Shown here piece after piece: positions 56,170 through 64,000 of a stretch of 64,000 nt of DNA. How positions within the stretch are numbered: position 1 is the stretch's first letter; every line of letters starts with the position of its first letter. Source of the stretch: Mycoplana azooxidifex (GTDB lineage: Bacteria; Pseudomonadota; Alphaproteobacteria; Rhizobiales; Rhizobiaceae); NCBI RefSeq assembly GCF_014196765.1, contig NZ_JACIEE010000001.1, positions 1 through 64,000 on the forward strand, written 5' to 3'. Under the pieces are notes generated by a model. The model ran no database searches. It was not told where the DNA came from and saw nothing but the letters and a program-made list of their open reading frames with translations. The translations under genes and the position numbers were made by a program.

Positions 56170-56308
56170 TAGTTAATCCCTAACATCTTGTCAACCGAAT
56201 CGGAAAGAGGCAGGGTTTCGCCGCAACGCGCATGGAAAGGCACGCTCCCGTCCCTACATAGGCGCTAACGGAAAAACCTCTCAAGACCTGACGACTGGCG
56301 CTGGACAC

Positions 56309-59227
56309 ATGAGCGAACTGAAGACCATTTCCATCCGCGGCGCACGCGAGCACAATCTCAAGGGCATCGACCTCGACCTTCCGCGCAACAAGCTGATCGT
56401 CATGACCGGCCTGTCCGGCTCGGGCAAGTCGTCGCTCGCCTTCGACACCATCTATGCCGAGGGCCAGCGCCGCTATGTCGAGAGCCTTTCGGCCTATGCG
56501 CGCCAGTTCCTGGAGATGATGCAGAAGCCCGACGTCGACCAGATCGACGGGCTTTCGCCGGCGATCTCGATCGAGCAGAAGACGACCTCGAAGAACCCGC
56601 GCTCGACGGTCGGCACCGTCACCGAGATCTACGACTATATGCGCCTGCTGTTTGCCCGTGTTGGCGTCCCCTATTCGCCGGCGACTGGCCTGCCGATCGA
56701 GAGCCAGACGGTCAGCCAGATGGTGGACCGGGTGATCGACTTCGGCGAGGGCACGCGTCTCTATATCCTGGCGCCGATCGTGCGCGGCCGGAAGGGCGAA
56801 TATAAGAAAGAACTCGCCGAACTGATGAAGAAGGGCTTCCAGCGCGTCAAGGTGGATGGCCAGTTCTACGAGATCGCCGAAGTGCCGGCGCTCGACAAGA
56901 AGTACAAGCACGACATCGACGTGGTCGTCGACCGCGTCGTCGTCCGGCCCGATCTCGCCGCCCGCCTCGCCGACAGCATCGAGACCTGCCTCAAGCTCGC
57001 CGACGGGCTGGCGATCGCCGAATTCGCCGACAAGCCGCTGCCGCCGGAGGAAACCTCGGCCGGCGGATCGGCCAACAAGTCGTTGAACGAGACGCACGAG
57101 CGGGTGATGTTCTCGGAGAAATTCGCCTGCCCCGTCTCCGGCTTCACCATTCCGGAGATCGAGCCGCGGCTCTTCTCGTTCAACAATCCCTTCGGCGCCT
57201 GCCCGACCTGCGACGGCCTCGGCAGCCAGCAGAAGATCGACCCCGACCTGATCGTGCCCGAGCCGCAGCGCACCCTGCGCGACGGCGCCATCGCGCCCTG
57301 GGCCAAGTCGTCCTCGCCCTATTACAACCAGACGCTCGAGGCGCTGGGCGCGGCCTACGGCTTCAAGCTCTCCAACCGCTGGTCGGACCTGCCCGAAGCG
57401 GGCCAGAAGGCGATCCTCTACGGGACCGACGAGAAGATCGAGTTCAACTACCAGGACGGCGCCCGCTCCTACAAGACCACCAAGACCTTCGAAGGCATCG
57501 TTCCGAATCTCGAGCGGCGCTGGAAGGAGACGGATTCGGCCTGGGCGCGCGAGGAGATCGAGCGCTACATGTCCGCCGCCCCCTGCCCGGCCTGCAACGG
57601 CTATCGCCTGAAGCCCGAGGCGCTGGCGGTAAAGATCCACGGCCTGCACATCGGCGAGGTCACGCAGATGTCGATCCGCGTCGCGCGCGACTGGTTCGAC
57701 ACCCTGCCCGCCCACATGAACGCCAAGCAGAACGAGATCGCGGTGCGGATCTTCAAGGAGATCCGCGAGCGCCTGCGCTTCCTCAACGACGTCGGCCTGG
57801 AATATCTGAGCCTGTCGCGCAATTCCGGCACGCTGTCCGGCGGCGAGAGCCAGCGCATCCGGCTCGCCTCGCAGATCGGCTCGGGCCTGACGGGCGTCCT
57901 CTACGTGCTGGACGAGCCGTCGATCGGCCTGCACCAGCGCGACAATGCCCGCCTGCTCGACACGCTGCGCCACCTGCGCGACATCGGCAACACCGTGATC
58001 GTCGTCGAGCACGACGAGGACGCGATCCTGACGGCGGACTACGTGGTCGACATCGGCCCGGCCGCGGGCATCCATGGCGGCGAGGTGATCGCGCAGGGCT
58101 CGCCCGAAGAGGTCATGGCGAACCCGAAGTCGCTCACGGGCAAGTATCTTTCCGGCGAACTCGCCGTCGCTGTCCCCGGCGAGCGCCGCAAGCCGAAAAA
58201 AAAGAAGGAGATCACGGTCGTCGGCGCCCGCGCCAACAACCTGAAGAATGTCACCGCCTCGATCCCGCTGGGCGTCTTCACCGCGGTCACCGGCGTCTCC
58301 GGCGGCGGCAAGTCGACCTTCCTGATCGAGACGCTGTACAAGTCCGCCGCGCGTCGCGTCATGGGCGCGCGCGAAATCCCGGCCGAGCACGACCGCATCG
58401 ACGGCTTCGAGTTCATCGACAAGGTCATCGACATCGACCAGTCGCCGATCGGCCGCACGCCGCGCTCGAACCCGGCCACCTATACCGGCGCCTTCACGCC
58501 GATCCGCGACTGGTTCGCGGGCCTGCCGGAGGCCAAGGCGCGCGGCTACCAGCCGGGCCGCTTCTCCTTCAACGTCAAGGGCGGGCGCTGCGAGGCCTGC
58601 CAGGGCGACGGTGTCATCAAGATCGAGATGCACTTCCTGCCGGACGTTTACGTCACCTGCGACGTCTGCCACGGCAAGCGCTACAACCGCGAGACCCTCG
58701 ACGTCACCTTCAAGGGCAAGTCGATCGCCGATGTCCTCGACATGACGGTGGAGGAAGGCGTGGAATTCTTCGCAGCCGTGCCGGCGGTGCGCGACAAGCT
58801 GAAGACGCTGAACGAGGTCGGCCTCGGCTACATCAAGGTCGGCCAGCAGGCCAACACGCTCTCTGGCGGCGAGGCGCAGCGCGTCAAGCTCGCCAAGGAG
58901 CTGTCCAAGCGATCCACCGGGCGCACGCTCTATATCCTCGACGAGCCGACGACCGGGCTGCACTTCCACGATGTCGCCAAGCTGCTGGAAGTGCTGCACG
59001 AACTGGTCAACCAGGGCAATTCCGTGGTGGTGATCGAGCACAATCTCGAGGTCATCAAGACCGCCGACTGGGTCATCGACTTCGGTCCCGAAGGCGGCGA
59101 CGGCGGCGGCGAGGTGATCGCCAGCGGCACGCCGGAGGATGTGGTCAAGGTCGAGCGCTCCTATACCGGCAGGTTCCTGAACGAACTGCTGGAACGGCGC
59201 CCGATGAAGAAGGCGGCGGCGGAGTAG
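56309..59227 (+). CDS. uvrA: Excinuclease ABC subunit UvrA
   Basis: Damage-recognition ATPase of nucleotide excision repair, 972 residues. The first Walker A reads [19 protein letters not shown] and the second [15 protein letters not shown]; both ABC signatures ([20 protein letters not shown]) are present. The C-terminal zinc module has [11 protein letters not shown] and [11 protein letters not shown] intact. In the first zinc site the usual CPxC is CPVS ([18 protein letters not shown]), as I recall for other alphaproteobacteria. Divergent from ssb with a shared SOS box. Confidence 0.97.
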   Translation: MSELKTISIRGAREHNLKGIDLDLPRNKLIVMTGLSGSGKSSLAFDTIYAEGQRRYVESLSAYARQFLEMMQKPDVDQIDGLSPAISIEQKTTSKNPRSTVGTVTEIYDYMRLLFARVGVPYSPATGLPIESQTVSQMVDRVIDFGEGTRLYILAPIVRGRKGEYKKELAELMKKGFQRVKVDGQFYEIAEVPALDKKYKHDIDVVVDRVVVRPDLAARLADSIETCLKLADGLAIAEFADKPLPPEETSAGGSANKSLNETHERVMFSEKFACPVSGFTIPEIEPRLFSFNNPFGACPTCDGLGSQQKIDPDLIVPEPQRTLRDGAIAPWAKSSSPYYNQTLEALGAAYGFKLSNRWSDLPEAGQKAILYGTDEKIEFNYQDGARSYKTTKTFEGIVPNLERRWKETDSAWAREEIERYMSAAPCPACNGYRLKPEALAVKIHGLHIGEVTQMSIRVARDWFDTLPAHMNAKQNEIAVRIFKEIRERLRFLNDVGLEYLSLSRNSGTLSGGESQRIRLASQIGSGLTGVLYVLDEPSIGLHQRDNARLLDTLRHLRDIGNTVIVVEHDEDAILTADYVVDIGPAAGIHGGEVIAQGSPEEVMANPKSLTGKYLSGELAVAVPGERRKPKKKKEITVVGARANNLKNVTASIPLGVFTAVTGVSGGGKSTFLIETLYKSAARRVMGAREIPAEHDRIDGFEFIDKVIDIDQSPIGRTPRSNPATYTGAFTPIRDWFAGLPEAKARGYQPGRFSFNVKGGRCEACQGDGVIKIEMHFLPDVYVTCDVCHGKRYNRETLDVTFKGKSIADVLDMTVEEGVEFFAAVPAVRDKLKTLNEVGLGYIKVGQQANTLSGGEAQRVKLAKELSKRSTGRTLYILDEPTTGLHFHDVAKLLEVLHELVNQGNSVVVIEHNLEVIKTADWVIDFGPEGGDGGGEVIASGTPEDVVKVERSYTGRFLNELLERRPMKKAAAE

Positions 59228-59232
59228 AACCG

Positions 59233-59859
59233 GTGATCCTGATCGGGCAATACGATTCGTCCTTCGTGCGCCGCGTGGCCATCGCCATGCGGATCTACGA
59301 CCTGCCGTTCGAGCACCGGCCGTGGTCGGTCTTCGGCGACGGCGACAGGATCCAGGCGCTGAACCCGCTGATGCGCGTGCCGACGCTCGTGCTCGACGAC
59401 GGCGAGGTCGTCGTCGACAGCAACTCGATCATCGACCATATCGACAGCCTGGTATCCCTGGAGCGGCGGCTGCTGCCGCAGTCCGGGCCGGAACGGCGGC
59501 ATGCCTTGAGGATCGCTGCCCTCGCCACCGGCCTGGCCGACAAGGGCGTCAGCCTGTTCTACGAACTGCGGCTTCACGAGCAGCCTTCCGTCGCCTGGGC
59601 CGAGCGCTGCCGCAGCCAGATCAGGGCGACGCTGGACGCACTCGAGGCCGACAGGACTTCCAAGCCCGGTGCCTTCTGGTTCGGCGAGCGCATCGGTCAC
59701 GCCGACATCGCCGTCGCCTGCGCGCTGCGACACGTGGGAGAGGCCCATCCCGGCCTGATCCGGCTTGACGACCATCCCTCGCTCGCCGCCCATTGCAGCC
59801 GCATGGAGGCATTGCGGGTTTTCAAGGAAATCGCCCAGCCCTTCGTCGCGCCAGCCTGA
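59233..59859 (+). CDS. Glutathione S-transferase family protein
   Basis: A 208-residue protein with a thioredoxin-like N-terminal domain, including YDSSFVRRVAIAMRIYDLP and PLMRVPTLVLDDGEVVVDS with the GSH-binding cis-Pro and Ser, and an all-helical C-terminal domain. A GTG at 59233, five bases after the uvrA stop, is the best start. Substrate unknown. It may be co-transcribed with uvrA. Confidence 0.88.
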   Translation: MILIGQYDSSFVRRVAIAMRIYDLPFEHRPWSVFGDGDRIQALNPLMRVPTLVLDDGEVVVDSNSIIDHIDSLVSLERRLLPQSGPERRHALRIAALATGLADKGVSLFYELRLHEQPSVAWAERCRSQIRATLDALEADRTSKPGAFWFGERIGHADIAVACALRHVGEAHPGLIRLDDHPSLAAHCSRMEALRVFKEIAQPFVAPA

Positions 59860-59906
59860 ATAACCGATCCAAATCCGTTCCACCAAAGTTCCTCGGGAGA
59901 CACGCC

Positions 59907-60719
59907 ATGTCCAAGACCGGCACCATCCGCACTGGCATAGGCGGCTGGACCTTCGAGCCCTGGGAGGGGACGTTCTATCCGGAGAAGCTCGCCAAGAAGC
60001 GACAGCTGGAGTTTGCCAGCCGCGAACTGACGGCGATCGAGGTCAACGGCACCTATTACGGTTCGCAGAAGCCGGAGACCTTCGCCAAATGGGCGTCCGA
60101 AGTGCCGGAGAGCTTCGTCTTTTCCCTGAAGGCCAGCCGCTATACGACAAACCGCAAGGTGTTGGCCGAGGCGGGGGAATCGATCGAACGCTTCCTCACG
60201 CAAGGCCTGACCGAGCTCGGCCCGCATCTCGGGCCGATCCTGTGGCAATTCGCGCCCACGAAGAAGCTCGAGCCGGACGATTTCGAGGCTTTCCTCAAGC
60301 TGCTGCCGGAAAAGCAGGACGGCTTGCCGCTCCGCCATGCGCTGGAGGTCCGCAATCCCACTTTCATGGTCCCGGAATTCGTTGCACTTGCCCGGAAGCA
60401 CAAGGCCGCCATCGTCTATGCCCATCACGACGAATATCCGGAGATCGCCGACGTGACCGCGGACTTTGTCTATGCCCGTCTGCAGCGCGGCTCCGACGAG
60501 ATCGCCACGTGCTACCCCGCCACGGCGCTCGACGAATGGGCGGGGCGGTTGGGCGAATGGGCCGCCGGCGGACAGCCGGACGGCCTTCCTCTCGTCGATC
60601 CCGGCCACAAGCCGGCGCGCCAGCCGCGCGACGTGTTCGCCTTCTTCATCACCTCGGGCAAGGTCAATGCGCCGAACGGCGCCCGGGAGCTGCAGAAGCG
60701 CACGCAGCCTTCGGCCTGA
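59907..60719 (+). CDS. DUF72 domain-containing protein
   Basis: A 270-residue TIM-barrel protein of the DUF72 (YecE) family: IRTGIGGWTFEPWEGTFYP at the start, TAIEVNGTYYGSQKPETFAKW and the later LEVRNPTFM. The biochemical role of the family is unknown. ATG at 59907 follows CGGGAGACACGCC. It lies 47 bases after the GST gene. Confidence 0.9.
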   Translation: MSKTGTIRTGIGGWTFEPWEGTFYPEKLAKKRQLEFASRELTAIEVNGTYYGSQKPETFAKWASEVPESFVFSLKASRYTTNRKVLAEAGESIERFLTQGLTELGPHLGPILWQFAPTKKLEPDDFEAFLKLLPEKQDGLPLRHALEVRNPTFMVPEFVALARKHKAAIVYAHHDEYPEIADVTADFVYARLQRGSDEIATCYPATALDEWAGRLGEWAAGGQPDGLPLVDPGHKPARQPRDVFAFFITSGKVNAPNGARELQKRTQPSA

Positions 60720-60782
60720 CCGGGTCCACGACGCGCCCGCGTCCGGCCTTGCGCGCCGGACGTGAACGAAAACGGCCCTGAC

Positions 60783-61676
60783 CTACGGGGAAGCCGGCGC
60801 CGGGCGACGCACCCTGTCGAGCAGCCGCGGCCCGAGTGCGGTGAGTACCAGGCCGCAGACGACCAGCACAGCGCCGCCCAGGCGGGCCGGCCCGAAACTC
60901 TCGCCGAAGACCAGCGCCGACGAACTCATCCCGAACACCGGCACGAGCAGCGAGAACGGCGCCACCGACGACAGTCCGTGCTTGCGGATCATGTAGCCCC
61001 AGACCCCGAAGCCGAAGATCGTCGCGATGTAGGCGATGTAGGCAACGGCGCCGAGCCCCTGCCAGGAGAGCGCCGCAAGCGCATCGAGGTCACGGTCCAG
61101 CCCTTCCGTCGCAAGCGAAATGAGCACCAGCGGGATCGGCGGCACCAGGCTGACCCACACCATCAGCGCCAGCATGTCGACATTGCCGACCTTCTTCATC
61201 ATCAAGTTGGACACCGCCCAGGCGAGCGCAGCACCGAGCGCCAGCGCCAGCCCGGCATAGGTGAAGCCGCCGTCGACCGTCGCCGCGATCACCGTCATCC
61301 CGGCGAGTGCCACCAGGATGCCTGCAACCTGCACCGGCCGCGGCCGGTCGCCGAAGACGATGGCGGCGAGGATCACGGTGAAGAAGGCCTGCGCCTGCAA
61401 GAGCAGCGAGGCCAGTCCCGCCGACAGCCCGACGTCCATCGCGATGAAGAGGAGGCTGAACTTCACCACGCCCAGCACCAGCCCGATGCCGAGGATCAGC
61501 CGCCATGGCACGGCCGGGCGCGGCAGGAAGAAGACGAGCGGCAGGGCGGCGAACAGGAACCGCAGCGCCGAAAACAGGATCGGCGGAAAGTTGGCGATGC
61601 CGATCTTGATGACGACGAAGTTGAACCCCCACAGCGCCGCCACCAGCACCAGCAGGGCGATATCGATCAGGCCCAT
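60783..61676 (-). CDS. EamA/DMT-superfamily transporter
   Basis: A 297-residue membrane protein with ten predicted helices in two EamA repeats. The start MGLIDIALLVLVAALWGFNF and the repeat-one loop PPILFSALRFLFAALPLVFF are typical; members export amino acids or metabolites. The ATG at 61676 is preferred; the longer open frame has basic non-family residues. It converges on the DUF72 gene and follows nnrDE in the same direction. Confidence 0.9.
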   Translation of the reverse strand: MGLIDIALLVLVAALWGFNFVVIKIGIANFPPILFSALRFLFAALPLVFFLPRPAVPWRLILGIGLVLGVVKFSLLFIAMDVGLSAGLASLLLQAQAFFTVILAAIVFGDRPRPVQVAGILVALAGMTVIAATVDGGFTYAGLALALGAALAWAVSNLMMKKVGNVDMLALMVWVSLVPPIPLVLISLATEGLDRDLDALAALSWQGLGAVAYIAYIATIFGFGVWGYMIRKHGLSSVAPFSLLVPVFGMSSSALVFGESFGPARLGGAVLVVCGLVLTALGPRLLDRVRRPAPASP

Positions 61677-61743
61677 GGACACGTCTTCTCTTTGCGCTTC
61701 GATCCGCGGAGTTCTACCGTTTCGCCGACGGCGGCCAAAGTCA

Positions 61744-63222
61744 TTAGATTTGATCGAAGCCATTCAGCACGGTGATGAGATCCTCGGCCGTCGCGCCCGC
61801 ACCGGCGCGCCGGCCCGCTTCGCCGTGACGCCAGACGCCGGCCGCCGCCGCCTCAAAGGCCGGCATGCCCTGCGCAAGATGGGCGCCGATGATGCCGGCC
61901 AGCACGTCGCCCGACCCGGCCGTGGCGAGCCATGGCGGCGCGTTGGCGTTGATCAGCGCCCGCCCGTCGGGCGCGGCGATGACGGTGTCGGCGCCTTTCA
62001 GCACGACCGCCGCGTGGCTGTGCGCGGCAGCCTTGCGGGCGCGCTCCACCTTGGACAGGCCGGGATCGGCAGCAATGTCCGGGAAAAGCCTTGCGAACTC
62101 CCCGTCATGCGGCGTCAGCACGAGGTCCCCGTCGCCGCCGGCATAGATCTCGAAAAGCGCTTCGGGCCGGTCGCGGAAGGCGGTGATACCATCGGCATCC
62201 AGCACCAGCGGACGGCCGCGCAGGGCGGTCACATACGCGCGGGCTTTTTCGAAATCGCCGAAGGCCGGACCGAGCACGAAGGCCGAAAGGCGCGGATCGC
62301 CGAGCAGCGCCTCGAGATCGGCGATGTCGTCGACCTGCCGCAGCATGACCGCCGTCAGTTGTGCCGCATTCACCTCCGTCGCGGGTGCGGGCGACAGGAG
62401 CGTCACGAGCCCTGCCCCGGCGCGTAGCCCCGCTGCGGCCGACAGCCGGGCCGCTCCTGTCGACATCGGCCCGCCCGAGAAGACCGCCAGATGGCCGTGG
62501 CCGTATTTGTGCGCGGACGGATCCGCCTGCGGCAGGCTCATGCGCCAGATCGCCGGCCCGTTCACCCGCAAATGATGCGATGCGGCCGAGACGATCCGCC
62601 CCGGTATGCCGATGTCGAAGATTTCGAAATCGCCGCAGAGCGCTCGCCCCGGCATCAGCAGGTGGCCCGGTTTGCGGCACATGAAGGTCACCGTGTGCTG
62701 CGCCTGGAACGCCGCGCCGCGGACCTGGCCCGTGCGGCCGTCGACACCGCTCGGCAGATCGACCGCGACGACGGGAACGGCGAGGCTGTTGACCCGGTCG
62801 ATCAGTGCGCAGACCGACGCGTCCAGATCGCGCGACAGCCCGGCACCGAAGAGCGCATCGATCACGACGTCCCCGGAGGAAGGCGTGTAGTCGCCAAGGG
62901 TGAGCGTCGGGCCGGCGTATCGTTGCCGGGCACAGTCGGCGTCACCGCCGGGGGCCGGCTCGCCGAGCCCGTAGAGGTCCACCGGGCAGCCGGAATCGGA
63001 GAGCACGCGCGCGGCCACGTAACCGTCGCCGCCATTGTTGCCGGGTCCAGCCAGCACGACAAAGCGTCGGCAGCCGGGAAACAGCCGCAGCGCGGCCGCA
63101 GCAACCGCCTGCCCCGCCTTCTCCATCAGTCCGTAGCCGTCGATGCCCGATGCGATGGCGGCGCGATCGATGCCGGCCATTTCCTCAGGGGTGACGACGA
63201 TTGTTTCCAGTTCGCTGTGCAT
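61744..63222 (-). CDS. nnr: Bifunctional NAD(P)H-hydrate repair enzyme Nnr
   Basis: A 492-residue fusion that repairs hydrated NAD(P)H. The N-terminal epimerase half (residues 1-215) has FVVLAGPGNNGGDGYVAARV and VAVDLPSGVDGRTG. The C-terminal dehydratase half has the kinase-like LVLTPHDGEFARL and GSGDVLAGIIGAHLAQGM. Both halves are complete, so it should epimerise R-NAD(P)HX and dehydrate the S form. Divergent from glnB. Confidence 0.94.
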   Translation of the reverse strand: MHSELETIVVTPEEMAGIDRAAIASGIDGYGLMEKAGQAVAAAALRLFPGCRRFVVLAGPGNNGGDGYVAARVLSDSGCPVDLYGLGEPAPGGDADCARQRYAGPTLTLGDYTPSSGDVVIDALFGAGLSRDLDASVCALIDRVNSLAVPVVAVDLPSGVDGRTGQVRGAAFQAQHTVTFMCRKPGHLLMPGRALCGDFEIFDIGIPGRIVSAASHHLRVNGPAIWRMSLPQADPSAHKYGHGHLAVFSGGPMSTGAARLSAAAGLRAGAGLVTLLSPAPATEVNAAQLTAVMLRQVDDIADLEALLGDPRLSAFVLGPAFGDFEKARAYVTALRGRPLVLDADGITAFRDRPEALFEIYAGGDGDLVLTPHDGEFARLFPDIAADPGLSKVERARKAAAHSHAAVVLKGADTVIAAPDGRALINANAPPWLATAGSGDVLAGIIGAHLAQGMPAFEAAAAGVWRHGEAGRRAGAGATAEDLITVLNGFDQI

Positions 63223-63279
63223 GACACCACAATGCCTCCAACGCCGGATCCTGCCAACGGCAAATTTCCCGGCAGCAAA

Positions 63280-63315
63280 TGCACGTTATTTATGCATTTG
63301 CACGTCTACGGTGCT
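63280..63315. promoter_or_regulatory. Tandem NtrC-type binding sites upstream of glnB
   Basis: TGCAC-GTTATTT-ATGCA (63280-63296) and TGCAC-GTCTACG-GTGCT (63299-63315) both fit the NtrC site TGCAC-N7-GTGCA with one mismatch each. Their centres are 19 bases apart, about two helical turns, which favours cooperative binding. They lie about 200 bases upstream of the sigma54 element, a usual enhancer distance. Confidence 0.6.
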
Positions 63316-63358
63316 CAAATTCGATGCTATTCTCGAAATCTGCGGCCGATCTCCATGA

Positions 63359-63925
<567 letters not shown>

Positions 63926-63985
63926 TCCCGCCTGGCCGTCCGGCACGGGCTTTCCACCCCTCCACTACATAGGGACTTTCAAAAC

Positions 63986-64000
63986 ATGACGACTGCCAAA
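63986..64000 (+). CDS. glnA: Glutamine synthetase type I, first five codons
   Basis: Only ATGACGACTGCCAAA (MTTAK) lies in the window before its end. The position after glnB and the MTTAx start typical of rhizobial GlnA support the call; the gene runs out of the window. Confidence 0.75.

Noticed and set aside
56180-59041. 953-codon open frame antisense to uvrA
   Set aside because: A typical shadow of a long GC-rich gene, with Asp/Val/Arg/Leu-rich low-complexity sequence and no recognisable motif.

Overview
The window is a high-GC alphaproteobacterial chromosome segment, most likely Rhizobiaceae (Rhizobium/Sinorhizobium/Shinella-like). The evidence is the rhizobial gene order (aapJQMP next to metC; rpsB-tsf-pyrH-frr-uppS-cdsA-rseP-bamA-lpxD-fabZ-lpxA-lpxI-lpxB), the DUF992, EipB and DUF3126 families, LexA boxes of the GTTC-N7-GTTC type, and two copies of a rhizobial-type palindromic intergenic repeat. 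The window is mostly conserved core genome. I see no CRISPR array, insertion sequence, prophage or integrase.

Layout. 0.2-8.9 kb: purC, then a leftward cluster tmk-holB-metG-tatD-MBL hydrolase with dacC and rlpA upstream. 9.3-14.4 kb: a DUF992 protein, a DHFR-like reductase, tRNA-Ser(UGA), lexA with its own SOS boxes, and convergent comEC. 14.6-29.4 kb: gltA, then the long leftward translation and envelope-biogenesis cluster from rpsB to lpxB. 29.5-40.8 kb: eipB, a rightward RidA/GDPD/acyltransferase/HIT group, then leftward azlCD, clpSA, a phasin, DUF3126, cysE and a hydrolase. 40.6-47.9 kb: a CHCC zinc-finger protein, a flavin monooxygenase, metC and the aapJQMP amino-acid uptake operon. 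48-50.8 kb: a GMC dehydrogenase with a CX5CX3C cysteine cluster, its small Tat-type subunit and a glyoxalase. 51-55.3 kb: the only accessory-looking stretch, with tRNA-Pro and tRNA-Arg, AT-richer DNA, a membrane-anchored protein of unknown function, fragments and a CAP-domain protein. 55.4-64 kb: ssb/uvrA sharing one SOS box, GST, DUF72, EamA transporter, nnrDE, and glnB followed by the first five codons of glnA.

How the genes work together. LexA appears to control itself and the divergent ssb/uvrA pair through exact alphaproteobacterial boxes. The central cluster couples translation (rpsB, tsf, frr) to membrane and lipid A synthesis (uppS, cdsA, rseP, bamA, lpxD, fabZ, lpxA, lpxI, lpxB). ClpS and ClpA form the N-end-rule protease module. 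glnB-glnA has two NtrC-type half-site pairs and two GG-N10-GC sigma54 elements upstream.

Most notable observations: a DacC-type carboxypeptidase that has lost the KTG motif and the serine of SxN; the compact NtrC/sigma54 control region of glnBA; a duplicated block with an orphan terminator between metC and aapJ; a perfect AT-rich palindrome after purC; the Fe-S-type GMC dehydrogenase without a cytochrome partner gene; and the small tRNA-linked accessory patch with a membrane protein of unknown function.
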